From assembly GCF_041052385.1 (NCBI RefSeq), contig NZ_CP163439.1:8731001-8795000 (forward strand): a stretch of 64,000 nt of DNA, written 5' to 3'. Source of the DNA: Streptomyces sp. R28 (GTDB lineage Bacteria; Actinomycetota; Actinomycetes; Streptomycetales; Streptomycetaceae). Within the stretch, counting starts at the first letter, position 1. Each line of letters opens with the position of its first letter. The notes under the pieces were generated by a model, which saw only the letters and a list, made by a program, of their open reading frames with translations, made no database searches and was not told the DNA's origin. Shown piece by piece: positions 1 to 8,059 of this stretch. Both the position numbers and the translations under genes were made by a program.

Positions 1-376
1 GCCCCTCGCGCTTGGAGAGGTGGTGCAGGTCGGCCATGAGGAGCATGTTCTCCTCGCCGGTGATCAGCCCGTCCACAGCGGAGAACTGCCCGGTGACACC
101 GATCGCCGCGCGCACCCCGTCCGGTGACGTGGCGATGTCGTGGCCCGCGACCTGGGCCTGCCCGCCGTCGGCAGCGATGAGCGTGGACAGGATCTTCACG
201 GCGGTGGTCTTGCCGGCGCCGTTCGGCCCGAGCAGCGCGAACACGGACCCGGCCGGAATACGCAGATCGATGCCGTCGAGGACGGTCTTGTCGCCGTACG
301 ACTTGCGCAGACCGACTGCGGAGACAGCGGTCGGCGACGGGCGATCGTGACCGCCCCCTCGACTGGATGTGGGCAT
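1..376 (-). CDS. ABC transporter ATP-binding protein, N-terminal part (cut by window edge)
   Basis: The visible 125 residues are the start of an ABC ATPase of the DrrA-like drug-export type, the cytoplasmic subunit that powers a membrane permease. The Walker A motif GPNGAGKTT lies at residues 50-58, after the usual SVFALL strand, and is followed by the Q-loop region (GVTGQFSAVDGLITGEEN). The ATG at 376 starts a short low-complexity leader (MPTSSRGGGHDRP) before the conserved domain. It lies 92 bp downstream of the DUF4097 gene on the same strand and is probably in the same operon. The signature and Walker B motifs fall outside the window. The substrate is unknown. Confidence 0.88.
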   Translation of the reverse strand, partial: MPTSSRGGGHDRPSPTAVSAVGLRKSYGDKTVLDGIDLRIPAGSVFALLGPNGAGKTTAVKILSTLIAADGGQAQVAGHDIATSPDGVRAAIGVTGQFSAVDGLITGEENMLLMADLHHLSKREG

Positions 377-468
377 GACAGATGAAGGCACGGGGCCCTC
401 CCCTTCGAAAGATGAAGTGACTGGGGGATCGGAAAGGCGACGGAGGCTGGTGCGGGGATGGGAGGCGC

Positions 469-1311
469 TCAGGCTTTGGCGCGGAAGACGTCGATGTTGC
501 CCCAGTTGGTCCGTGCGCGGACCTTGACGGTGCCCTCGGTCTGCTCCGGGGCCTCGGACGCGGCGAGCGTGTTGCGTACCTGCCCGCGGTTGGAACTGAC
601 GTCGAGCCAGGCGGCGGTGCCCTCGCGGACACCGACCTCGATGGAGCCGTTGGAGGTCTCCAACTGGACGTCGCCGCTGGAGACTTCGGCGACGCGAAGG
701 GAGGCGTTGGTCGTGGTGCCGATGACCGACGCCTCGGCGCGCGCGATGTCGATGCCGCCGTTGGCGCCGTTCACCCGCAGCTCACCGGTCACGGCGCCGA
801 CGGTCGTGGTGCCGTGCGAGTTCTTCAGGACGGCGGGACCGTCGACGAGGCCGACGCGCACACTGCCGGAGCTGGTGGTGATCTCGGCCTTGCCGTCGAC
901 CCGGTCGACGGTGATCGAACCGTGGGAGACGGTCAGTTGGAGCGGCCCGGTCGTGTCGAGGCGGACGTCACCGGTCGAGGTCTTCACCCGGACCTCGCCG
1001 AGCCGGCCCTCGCTGAGGACCTGGGCCCAGGAGCCGGTCGTCTCGACGCGTGATCCGGTGGGCAGTTCGACCGTCACGTCGGCGACGCCGGAGGGCCCGA
1101 TCATGCGTCGCTCCTTCGTCCTGACGGTCAGGACGCCGCTCGCGTAGGTGACCTCGGTCTGCTCGGCGGCCCGCACGTCCTTGTCCCTCTTCGGGTCGCG
1201 GGGCTGCACCTCGACGACCGTGTCGAGGCGGTCCGCCGCGGTGAACCGGATGGAACCGGCGCCCACGTGGGCGTTGACCGAGATCGGTTCGGGAGTGTCG
1301 AAAGAAGGCAT
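469..1311 (-). CDS. DUF4097 family beta-strand repeat protein
   Basis: This 280-residue protein has no signal peptide or membrane segment and is built almost entirely of short repeating beta units (for example DVRLDTTGPLQLTVSHGSI), as in DUF4097 proteins, which fold as stacked adhesin-like strands. Biochemical function in the family is not established. It sits between a ribbon-helix-helix regulator upstream and an ABC ATPase downstream on the same strand, an arrangement I recall from other Streptomyces. That suggests a role linked to the transporter. The start MPSFDTPEPI at 1311 fits the family N-terminus. Confidence 0.85.
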   Translation of the reverse strand: MPSFDTPEPISVNAHVGAGSIRFTAADRLDTVVEVQPRDPKRDKDVRAAEQTEVTYASGVLTVRTKERRMIGPSGVADVTVELPTGSRVETTGSWAQVLSEGRLGEVRVKTSTGDVRLDTTGPLQLTVSHGSITVDRVDGKAEITTSSGSVRVGLVDGPAVLKNSHGTTTVGAVTGELRVNGANGGIDIARAEASVIGTTTNASLRVAEVSSGDVQLETSNGSIEVGVREGTAAWLDVSSNRGQVRNTLAASEAPEQTEGTVKVRARTNWGNIDVFRAKA

Positions 1312-1398
1312 GGCTGTACCGTCCTCATGAGTCCGTGGGTCGTCCCCGCAGGTGGGACGTGGTGTGAGTGCAGCGCTTTTCTCTGGGGGCGGGCGCGG

Positions 1399-1917
1399 TC
1401 AGCGCACCCAGCCGGTGAAGCTCTGTCCGACGGTGCGGGTCCTCTCCGCCGTACGCGGCTGCGTGCCGCCGTCGACCGCGGCCGACACGGCGCGCACCAG
1501 CCACGCGTTGACCGACAGGCCCTCGCGGCTCGCAGCCTCCTCGGCACGGGCCTTGAGGTGGGCCGGCAGTCGCAGGTTGACGCGGGCGGTGCCGCCCTCG
1601 TCGCTGTCGGCGGGCGGTTGTGCCTTGAGCGGTTCGACGGGTGCGGTCGGCTCCGTGGGGGCGTCGCCGTAGGTGGGCGGCGGTGTCACCACGAAGTCGG
1701 GGTCGAGCCCGCGCAGCCGTACGTCGACCGAGCCGGGGGCGAGTTCGCGGGTGATCTCGTCCATCGCGGCGGAGAGCACGTTGAGCATCGTCAGCCGGGT
1801 CGCCGACTCCAGGGGAGCGGTGAGCCTCTCGGCCAGCTCGCGGGCATCTTCCCCGCCGGCTTCGGCGGCCACCGCGAGTTCGCGGCGGAGGGTGTCGACA
1901 TACGGGGTGAGGTCCAT
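1399..1917 (-). CDS. Ribbon-helix-helix (HicB/Arc-like) transcriptional regulator
   Basis: The protein has 172 residues. The C-terminal part contains a ribbon-helix-helix DNA-binding fold: the strand ARVNLRLPAHLKARAEEAA followed by a helix, the turn SREGLSVNAW and the helix LVRAVSAAV. The N-terminal 100 residues are helical plus a short acidic domain and may be an oligomerisation region. The ATG at 1917 (MDLTPYVDTL) was chosen because a longer reading frame to 2208 would run through the operator sequences. It heads a leftward run with the DUF4097 and ABC ATPase genes. An inverted repeat lies 10 bp upstream of the start and a repeat array further upstream, so autoregulation is likely. Confidence 0.75.
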   Translation of the reverse strand: MDLTPYVDTLRRELAVAAEAGGEDARELAERLTAPLESATRLTMLNVLSAAMDEITRELAPGSVDVRLRGLDPDFVVTPPPTYGDAPTEPTAPVEPLKAQPPADSDEGGTARVNLRLPAHLKARAEEAASREGLSVNAWLVRAVSAAVDGGTQPRTAERTRTVGQSFTGWVR

Positions 1918-1926
1918 GACGCCATA

Positions 1927-1947
1927 ATGGCACCATTGTGGTGCCAT
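1927..1947. promoter_or_regulatory. Perfect inverted repeat, likely operator of the ribbon-helix-helix gene
   Basis: ATGGCACCA and TGGTGCCAT are exact reverse complements separated by TTG. The repeat lies just upstream of the regulator start at 1917, where it would cover the promoter or leader. The half-site TGGCACCA is the same motif that recurs in the array at 2085-2178. This is the expected geometry for an autorepressor, but binding is inferred. Confidence 0.65.
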
Positions 1948-2432
1948 CCGCAAGCCTGGGTGATGCTGCCGTCGGGCTAGGGCGCGAGTTGCTGCGCTAC
2001 CTGCGAAAACGTGAAGAGTGCGGCTGGAGTCACGGCGGCGCCATGTGTGCCGTCTGCTTTTGGGGTCCTGGAATGGAGGCGAGCGGCACCGGGTGGCACC
2101 GGATGGCGCCGAGTGGCGCCGGATGGTGTCAAGCCGCCACTCGACGCCAAGTGGCGCCAAGTGGCGCCAAGTGGTGCCGCAACAAGGGACTCGCCCCGAG
2201 AACCTCACCGGCTGGTCATTCGGCGGTGAGCGCCATGAGTACGTCGCCGGCCGCGGTGCTGCCCTGCCTTGCCAGGCGCCGCCGGGCGGGGTCGTCTCGG
2301 CGGTGATCGCCTCGGGGACGGGGTTGCTGCTGCTGAACTACGGGTTCGTCCCGCCGACGGGCCGGTCCTCGACCTGCTGTGCCCCGGGCCACCGAGCGCC
2401 ACAGCGCAATGCTCGCCGGTATGGATCAAGGG
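1948..2432. other. Intergenic region between the regulator operon and kdp
   Basis: Apart from the hexamer array at 2085-2178 I see no gene here. Short open frames on both strands have no recognisable family and appear to be by-products of high GC. Confidence 0.6.
2085..2178. repeat. Phased array of nine GGCGCC-like hexamers at 10-bp spacing
   Basis: Hexamers of the type GGCRCC start at 2085, 2095, 2105, 2115 and 2125 (the last is GGTGTC), then after an 18-bp step at 2143 (GACGCC), 2153, 2163 and 2173. In the first block the unit reads GGCRCCGRRT. In the second it reads GTGGCGCCAA, which is the first type in inverted orientation. Exact 10-bp phasing places every site on one face of the helix. 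The core matches the half-site of the inverted repeat at 1927-1947, so this is probably a cooperative binding region for the adjacent ribbon-helix-helix protein. Confidence 0.6.
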
Positions 2433-2481
2433 CGTAAGAGTCCCGTCAAAGCCGTGGGTGCCGCCGTAAGGGAGCCGTCAA
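2433..2481 (+). promoter_or_regulatory. Direct repeat upstream of kdp, candidate KdpE operator
   Basis: CGTAAGAGTCCCGTCAA at 2433-2449 is repeated as CGTAAGGGAGCCGTCAA at 2465-2481. The two match at 14 of 17 positions and are 32 bp apart, about three helical turns. Direct repeats on one face of the DNA are typical of OmpR-family response regulators such as KdpE, encoded downstream. The pair lies about 80-125 bp before the first small ORF of the operon, in the promoter zone. Binding by KdpE is inferred. Confidence 0.5.
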
Positions 2482-2558
2482 CGGACGACCTGATCCGGCC
2501 GGAGAGGCGCTTTCCTCTAATCGTCCCTGTCCACCGAACCTCACTCCAGGAGTTCACG

Positions 2559-2642
2559 ATGGCCGACCTGGCCTTCGTCGTCATCACGGTCGCGATCTTC
2601 GCGCTGGTGGCTCTCGTAGCCAAGGGGGTGACGAAGCTGTGA
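2559..2642 (+). CDS. 27-residue membrane peptide preceding kdpF
   Basis: The peptide MADLAFVVITVAIFALVALV followed by AKGVTKL is one hydrophobic helix with a basic tail. A good ribosome site (CAGGAG) stands 5-6 bp before the ATG. Its stop codon overlaps the GTG start of kdpF (GTGA), so translation is coupled. It resembles KdpF in size and topology but is a separate product. It may be a second small subunit or regulator of the Kdp pump. It is too short for routine gene finders. Confidence 0.6.
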   Translation: MADLAFVVITVAIFALVALVAKGVTKL

Positions 2643-2728
2643 CCGCCGAGAACATTGTCGGCCTCGTCGTGGCCGTCGCCCTGCTGGGCTATCTCGTCCT
2701 CGCCCTGATCTTCCCGGAGAGGTTCTGA
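2639..2728 (+). CDS. kdpF: Potassium-transporting ATPase, small subunit KdpF
   Basis: The 29-residue single-helix peptide (VTAENIVGLVVAVALLGYLV, ending LALIFPERF) has the typical KdpF size and ending, including the FPERF tail. KdpF stabilises the KdpFABC complex in the membrane. Its GTG start overlaps the stop of the preceding peptide, and kdpA starts 2 bp after its stop. Confidence 0.85.
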   Translation: MTAENIVGLVVAVALLGYLVLALIFPERF

Positions 2729-2730
2729 CG

Positions 2731-4422
2731 GTGACATCAGCTGCTACCGCAGCGGGAGATGTGGGTCCCGTACTCGCCGGCGTGCTCCAACTGCTCGCCC
2801 TCGTAGGCGCGCTGGCGCTCGCCTACGTCCCCCTCGGCAATTACATGGCCAAGGTCTACTCCTCCGACAAGCACTGGCGCGTCGAGAAGTGGACCTACAA
2901 GGCCATCGGTGGCAACCCCGACGCCGAGATGACCTGGCCCGCCTACCTGCGCGGTGTCCTCGCCTTCTCGGCCGTCAGCGTCCTCTTCCTCTACCTGCTG
3001 CAGCGGCTCCAGGGCGTCCTGCCCGGCTCGCTCGGCTTCTCCTCGGTCAGCCCGGCGCAGTCGTTCAACACGGCCGTGTCCTTCGTGACCAACACCAACT
3101 GGCAGTCGTACTACGGCGAACAGACCATGGGGCACGTCGTGCAGACCGCCGGTCTCGCCGTGCAGAACTTCGTCTCCGCGGCCGTCGGTATCGCCGTCGC
3201 CGTGGCCCTCGTACGTGGCTTCGCGCGCTCGCGCACCGGTGAGCTCGGCAACTTCTGGTCCGACCTGGTGCGCGGCGTTCTGCGGATCCTGGTGCCGGGC
3301 GCGGCGATCGCGGCCGTGGTGCTGGTGGCGTGTGGTGTGATCCAGAACTTCTCCGGCATTCACGAGGTCGGGCAGTTCATGGGTGGCTCGCAGCAGTGGA
3401 ACGGTGGCGCGGTCGCCTCGCAGGAGGCCATCAAGGAGCTCGGGACGAACGGCGGCGGCATCTTCAACGCCAACAGCGCCCACCCCTTCGAGAACCCGAC
3501 GCCCTTCACCAACCTCTTCGAGATCTTCCTGATCCTGGTGATCCCGTTCTCGCTGACCCGCACCTTCGGCGTGCTGGTCGGCTCGGTGAAGCAGGGTTAC
3601 GCGATCCTCGCCACGATGTTCACGATCTGGCTGGGCTTCGTCGCCCTGATGATGTGGACGGAGTTCGCGCACCACGGCCCGGCGCTCCAGGCCGCGGGCG
3701 GGGCGTACGAGGGCAAGGAGGTCCGCTTCGGTGTCGGCTCCTCGTCGATCTTCGCGGTGTCCACGACGCTGACGTCGACCGGTGCGGTGGACTCCTTCCA
3801 CTCCTCCTTCACCGGGCTCGGCGGCGGCATCACCATGCTCGGCATGATGCTGGGCGAGATCGCGCCCGGCGGCACCGGCTCCGGCCTCTACGGCATGCTG
3901 ATCATGGCCGTGATCGCGGTGTTCATCGCCGGTCTGATGGTCGGCCGTACGCCCGAGTACCTGGGCAAGAAGATCGGCACCCGCGAGATCAAGCTGGCGG
4001 CCTGCTACATCCTGATCACCCCGGCGCTGGTGCTCGTCTTCACGGCGGCCTCCATGGCGCTGCCGACACCGCCGCACTCGATGCTCAACTCCGGTGCGCA
4101 CGGCTTCTCGGAAGTCCTGTACGCGTTCACGTCGGCCTCGAACAACAACGGTTCGGCGTTCGCCGGCCTGAACGCGAACACCGACTGGTTCAACACCATG
4201 ACCGGACTCGCGATGCTGCTGGGCCGCTTCCTGCCGATGGTGTTCGTGCTGGCGCTGGCGGGTTCGCTCGGCGGGCAGACGCCGGTCCCGGCCACCGCGG
4301 GCACGCTGCGCACCGAGAAGCCGCTGTTCACCGGCCTGCTGGTGGGCGCGATCCTGATCATCACCGGTCTGACGTACTTCCCGGCCCTCGCGCTCGGGCC
4401 GCTGGCCGAGGGGCTGGCGTGA
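2731..4422 (+). CDS. kdpA: Potassium-transporting ATPase, K+-binding subunit KdpA
   Basis: KdpA (563 residues, close to the usual 555-560) is the channel-like subunit that binds and passes K+ in the KdpFABC high-affinity uptake pump. It has about ten membrane helices and the repeated selectivity-filter loops: NTNWQSYYGEQT near residue 121, NGGGIFNANSAHPFENPTP near 245, TSTGAVDSFHSSFTGLGGG near 349, and SASNNNGSAFAG near 470. The GTG start at 2731 has GAGAGG upstream. Its stop overlaps the kdpB start. Confidence 0.96.
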   Translation: MTSAATAAGDVGPVLAGVLQLLALVGALALAYVPLGNYMAKVYSSDKHWRVEKWTYKAIGGNPDAEMTWPAYLRGVLAFSAVSVLFLYLLQRLQGVLPGSLGFSSVSPAQSFNTAVSFVTNTNWQSYYGEQTMGHVVQTAGLAVQNFVSAAVGIAVAVALVRGFARSRTGELGNFWSDLVRGVLRILVPGAAIAAVVLVACGVIQNFSGIHEVGQFMGGSQQWNGGAVASQEAIKELGTNGGGIFNANSAHPFENPTPFTNLFEIFLILVIPFSLTRTFGVLVGSVKQGYAILATMFTIWLGFVALMMWTEFAHHGPALQAAGGAYEGKEVRFGVGSSSIFAVSTTLTSTGAVDSFHSSFTGLGGGITMLGMMLGEIAPGGTGSGLYGMLIMAVIAVFIAGLMVGRTPEYLGKKIGTREIKLAACYILITPALVLVFTAASMALPTPPHSMLNSGAHGFSEVLYAFTSASNNNGSAFAGLNANTDWFNTMTGLAMLLGRFLPMVFVLALAGSLGGQTPVPATAGTLRTEKPLFTGLLVGAILIITGLTYFPALALGPLAEGLA

Positions 4423-6557
4423 TGACCACCGACCTTCAGAAGCAAGAGGACTCGATGTCCACAGCGACTCCGACCCGGGCGCCGCACAGCGACGTTCCCA
4501 CCGGGCACAAGTCCCCCGAGGGCCGTGTAGGAGCGGGCCTCTTCGACCCGAAGCAGCTGGTCAAGTCGCTGCCGGAAGCCTTCCGCAAGCTCGACCCGCG
4601 CATGCTGGTCAAGTCGCCCGTGATGTTCGTGGTGTGGATCGGCTCCGTGCTGACCACGGTCTTCTCCTTCAAGGACCCGGGCGACTGGTTCGGCTGGACG
4701 ATCAGCGCCTGGCTGTGGCTGACCGTGATCTTCGCCAACCTGGCGGAGGCCGTCGCCGAGGGCCGTGGCAAGGCGCAGGCCGACACCCTGCGCAAGGCCA
4801 AGACCGACACGGTCGCCCGCCGACATCTCCCCGACGGCTCTGAAGAGCGGGTCCCCGGCACCGAGTTGAAGATCGGCGACCTCGTGGTCTGCGAGGCCGG
4901 TGACGTCATCCCCGGCGACGGTGACGTCGTCGAGGGCGTCGCGTCCGTCGACGAGTCGGCGATCACCGGTGAGTCCGCTCCGGTCATCCGTGAGTCCGGC
5001 GGCGACCGTTCGGCGGTCACCGGTGGCACGAAGGTGCTCTCCGACCGCATCGTCATCAAGATCACGACGAAGCCGGGCGAGACCTTCATCGACCGGATGA
5101 TCAACCTGGTCGAGGGCGCGGCCCGGCAGAAGACGCCGAACGAGATCGCGCTGAACATCCTGCTGGCCTCGCTGACGATCGTCTTCCTGCTGGCGGTGGC
5201 CACGCTGCCGCCCTTCGCGGACTACGCCGGTACGCACCTGACGATGGTGGTGCTGGTCGCCCTGCTGGTCTGCCTCATCCCGACGACGATCGGCGCGTTG
5301 CTGTCGGCGATCGGCATCGCGGGCATGGACCGGCTGGTGCAGCGCAACGTACTCGCCATGTCCGGCAGGGCGGTCGAGGCCGCCGGTGACGTCTCCACGC
5401 TGCTGCTCGACAAGACCGGCACCATCACGCTCGGCAACCGCCAGGCGTCCGAATTCGTGCCGGTGACAGGCACGACGGAGGCCGAGGTCGCGGACGCCGC
5501 CCAGCTCTCCTCGCTGGCCGACGAGACTCCCGAGGGCCGTTCCATCGTCGTCCTGGCGAAGGAGAAGTACGGACTGCGTGAGCGCCACCAGGGCGAGCTG
5601 GCGCACGCCGAGTGGATCGCCTTCACCGCCCAGACCCGCATGTCGGGTGTGGACGTCGACGGACGCAAGGTCCGCAAGGGCGCCACCGCCTCGGTCGTCG
5701 CCTGGGTGAGGGAGCAGGGCGGCGAAGTCGCCGAGGACGCGGACGCCGTCGCCAACCGCATCTCCGAGGCCGGCGGCACTCCGCTGCTGGTCGCCGTCCA
5801 GGACGACCGGGGCGCCCGGATCCTGGGTGTCATCCACCTGAAGGACGTCGTCAAGGACGGCATGCGGGAGCGGTTCGAGGAACTGCGCCGGATGGGCATC
5901 AAGACCGTCATGATCACGGGTGACAACCCGCTGACCGCGAAGGCGATCGCCGAGGAGGCGGGCGTCGACGACTTCCTGGCGGAGGCCACTCCCGAGGACA
6001 AGATGGCCCTCATCAAGCAGGAGCAGGCGGGCGGCAAGCTGGTCGCGATGACCGGTGACGGCACCAACGACGCCCCGGCCCTGGCCCAGGCGGACGTCGG
6101 TGTGGCCATGAACACCGGTACGTCGGCCGCCAAGGAGGCCGGCAACATGGTCGACCTCGACTCCAACCCGACCAAGCTCATCGAGATCGTCGAGATCGGC
6201 AAGCAACTCCTCATCACCCGGGGCGCGCTCACGACGTTCTCCATAGCCAACGACGTCGCGAAGTACTTCGCGATCATCCCGGCGCTGTTCGCGGCCGTCT
6301 ACCCGGGCCTGGACAAGCTCAACATCATGGGCCTGTCCTCGCCGGACTCCGCGATCCTGTCGGCCGTCATCTTCAACGCGCTGATCATCATCGCGCTGGT
6401 GCCGCTCTCCCTGAAGGGCGTGCAGTACCGGCCGGTCAGCGCCGACAGGATGCTGCGGCGCAACCTCACCATCTACGGCATCGGCGGACTCGTCGCCCCC
6501 TTCATCGGCATCAAGATCATCGACCTGCTCATCTCCCTCATCCCCGGGATCGGTTGA
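4422..6557 (+). CDS. kdpB: Potassium-transporting P-type ATPase, catalytic subunit KdpB
   Basis: KdpB is the ATP-hydrolysing subunit of the pump. Visible P-type motifs are ITGESAP (actuator), DKTGTIT with the phosphorylated Asp at about residue 330, the nucleotide-binding segment, and GDGTNDAPAL (hinge). Membrane helices flank these domains. The ATG at 4422 overlaps the kdpA stop and gives 711 residues. A second ATG at 4455 has the strong site AGAGGA just upstream and gives about 700, so both starts are plausible. kdpC follows after 6 bp. Confidence 0.96.
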   Translation: MTTDLQKQEDSMSTATPTRAPHSDVPTGHKSPEGRVGAGLFDPKQLVKSLPEAFRKLDPRMLVKSPVMFVVWIGSVLTTVFSFKDPGDWFGWTISAWLWLTVIFANLAEAVAEGRGKAQADTLRKAKTDTVARRHLPDGSEERVPGTELKIGDLVVCEAGDVIPGDGDVVEGVASVDESAITGESAPVIRESGGDRSAVTGGTKVLSDRIVIKITTKPGETFIDRMINLVEGAARQKTPNEIALNILLASLTIVFLLAVATLPPFADYAGTHLTMVVLVALLVCLIPTTIGALLSAIGIAGMDRLVQRNVLAMSGRAVEAAGDVSTLLLDKTGTITLGNRQASEFVPVTGTTEAEVADAAQLSSLADETPEGRSIVVLAKEKYGLRERHQGELAHAEWIAFTAQTRMSGVDVDGRKVRKGATASVVAWVREQGGEVAEDADAVANRISEAGGTPLLVAVQDDRGARILGVIHLKDVVKDGMRERFEELRRMGIKTVMITGDNPLTAKAIAEEAGVDDFLAEATPEDKMALIKQEQAGGKLVAMTGDGTNDAPALAQADVGVAMNTGTSAAKEAGNMVDLDSNPTKLIEIVEIGKQLLITRGALTTFSIANDVAKYFAIIPALFAAVYPGLDKLNIMGLSSPDSAILSAVIFNALIIIALVPLSLKGVQYRPVSADRMLRRNLTIYGIGGLVAPFIGIKIIDLLISLIPGIG

Positions 6558-6563
6558 TCCATC

Positions 6564-7232
6564 ATGAACAACTCGGTTACGAACACCGCCCGGTTGCTGG
6601 GGGCGGCCCTGCGAGCCCTCCTGGTGCTGACCCTGGTGACCGGCGTCATCTATCCGCTGGTCGTCACCGGCATCGCCCAGGGGCTGTTCACCGACAAGGC
6701 GAACGGCTCCGAGATCGAGGTGGACGGCAAGGTCGTCGGCTCGTCCCTGATCGGGCAGTCGTACAACCTGCCGCTGAAGAAGGGCCAGGAGACCCCGGAC
6801 GCGGACCTGAAGTGGTTCCAAGGCCGTCCGGCGAACGGGCTCGGCGCCAACAGCATCAACACGCAGTACAAGTTGCTGCTGTCCGGCGCCACCAACCTGT
6901 CCGCCGACAACAAGGACCTGATCAAGCAGGTCGAGGACGCCAAGGCCGCGGTCGTGAAGGACAACTCCGTGTCCGGCCACACCGTCAGGCCGTCGGGCGT
7001 CCCCGCGGACGCGGTGACCTCCTCCGCCTCCGGCCTTGACCCGGACATCTCCCCGGCCTACGCCGAACTCCAGGCCCACCGCGTCGCCGCGAAGAACGGC
7101 CTGTCCGCCGCCCAGGTGGAGAAGCTGGTCAAGGACCACACCGAGGGCCGCACCCTCGGCTTCATCGGCGAGCCCCGCGTGAACGTCCTCGAACTCAACA
7201 TCGCGCTCAAGGACCTTACGGCGAAGCACTGA
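6564..7232 (+). CDS. kdpC: Potassium-transporting ATPase, subunit KdpC
   Basis: KdpC (222 residues) has one N-terminal membrane helix (LLGAALRALLVLTLVTGVIYP) and a soluble periplasmic-side domain with the family motifs WFQGRP and DPDISPAYAELQ. It assists ATP binding and assembly of the Kdp complex. The product is slightly longer than in E. coli, owing to an insertion near residues 105-140. It is the last structural gene before a strong hairpin. Confidence 0.95.
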   Translation: MNNSVTNTARLLGAALRALLVLTLVTGVIYPLVVTGIAQGLFTDKANGSEIEVDGKVVGSSLIGQSYNLPLKKGQETPDADLKWFQGRPANGLGANSINTQYKLLLSGATNLSADNKDLIKQVEDAKAAVVKDNSVSGHTVRPSGVPADAVTSSASGLDPDISPAYAELQAHRVAAKNGLSAAQVEKLVKDHTEGRTLGFIGEPRVNVLELNIALKDLTAKH

Positions 7233-7251
7233 TGGGATTACGTGACACGAG

Positions 7252-7295
7252 CGGGAGTTGGCGGCCGGGAGGCGTCCCGATGCCGCCAACTCCCG
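7252..7295 (+). terminator. Long hairpin between kdpC and kdpE (attenuator or terminator)
   Basis: CGGGAGTTGGCGGC (7252-7265) and GCCGCCAACTCCCG (7282-7295) are a perfect 14-bp inverted repeat. The loop contains a further CGGGA/TCCCG stem. No T-run follows. It would end or slow most kdpFABC transcripts, so the sensor genes downstream would be expressed at a lower level than the pump. Confidence 0.7.
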
Positions 7296-7363
7296 TAGTC
7301 ATGAAGCCGGTTGCGGCACGTCCGGCGTCCCCGGCCGGCCAGACGACAGGAAAGGCCACACCC

Positions 7364-8047
7364 ATGACCCGGGTGCTCGTGGTGGAGGACGACCCGCAGC
7401 TCGTACGGGCCCTCGTCATCAACCTGCAGGCACGTCACTACGGCGTGGACGCCGCCCCCGGCGGGGCCACGGCCCTCCGCCTCGCTGCCGCGCGGCAGCC
7501 CGACGTGGTCCTGCTCGACCTCGGACTGCCCGACATGGACGGCGTCGACGTCATCAAGGGCCTACGGGGCTGGAGCCGGGTGCCGATCCTGGTCCTGTCC
7601 GCCCGGCAGGGGTCCGACGAGAAGGTGGCCGCGCTCGACGCCGGCGCCGACGACTACATCACCAAGCCGTTCAGCATGGACGAGTTGCTGGCCCGCCTGC
7701 GGGCCGCCGTCCGACGTACCGAGGACGCGCCGCTCGTCCCCGACACGACGCTGGTCGATACGGCGGACTTCAGCATCGACCTGCTCGCCAAGAAGGTCGT
7801 CCGGGACGGGCGGGACGTACGGCTGACCCCGACCGAGTGGCACCTGCTGGAGATCCTGGTGACCAACCCCGGCCGGCTGATCACACAGAAGCACCTCCTC
7901 CAGGAGGTCTGGGGCGTCTCGCAGAGCAACAAGACCAACTACCTGCGCGTGTACATGGCCCAGCTGCGCCGCAAATTGGAGAGGGACCCCTCCCACCCCC
8001 GCTATCTGATCACCGAGCCCGGCATGGGCTACCGCTTCGAAGCCTGA
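7364..8047 (+). CDS. kdpE: Two-component response regulator KdpE
   Basis: This 227-residue OmpR-type regulator has a receiver domain (acidic pocket EDD near residue 8, phosphoacceptor D52 in VVLLDLGLPDMDG, and the TKPF lysine) and a C-terminal winged helix (LTPTEWHLLEIL, TNYLRVYMAQLRRKLE). It activates kdp transcription when phosphorylated by KdpD. The ATG at 7364 has AGGAAAGG upstream and fits the family N-terminus. An upstream in-frame start at 7232 would add a non-conserved leader across the hairpin. kdpD follows after 12 bp. Confidence 0.94.
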   Translation: MTRVLVVEDDPQLVRALVINLQARHYGVDAAPGGATALRLAAARQPDVVLLDLGLPDMDGVDVIKGLRGWSRVPILVLSARQGSDEKVAALDAGADDYITKPFSMDELLARLRAAVRRTEDAPLVPDTTLVDTADFSIDLLAKKVVRDGRDVRLTPTEWHLLEILVTNPGRLITQKHLLQEVWGVSQSNKTNYLRVYMAQLRRKLERDPSHPRYLITEPGMGYRFEA

Positions 8048-8059
8048 CCGAGGGACGAC

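Noticed and set aside
2737..4101. 454-codon minus-strand frame opposite kdpA
   Set aside because: Shadow of kdpA; no family, no ribosome site.
4005..7289. Very long open frame on the minus strand opposite kdpB and kdpC
   Set aside because: It mirrors kdp codons, is rich in Asp, Arg, Gly and Val without any domain, and the plus-strand genes are certain.
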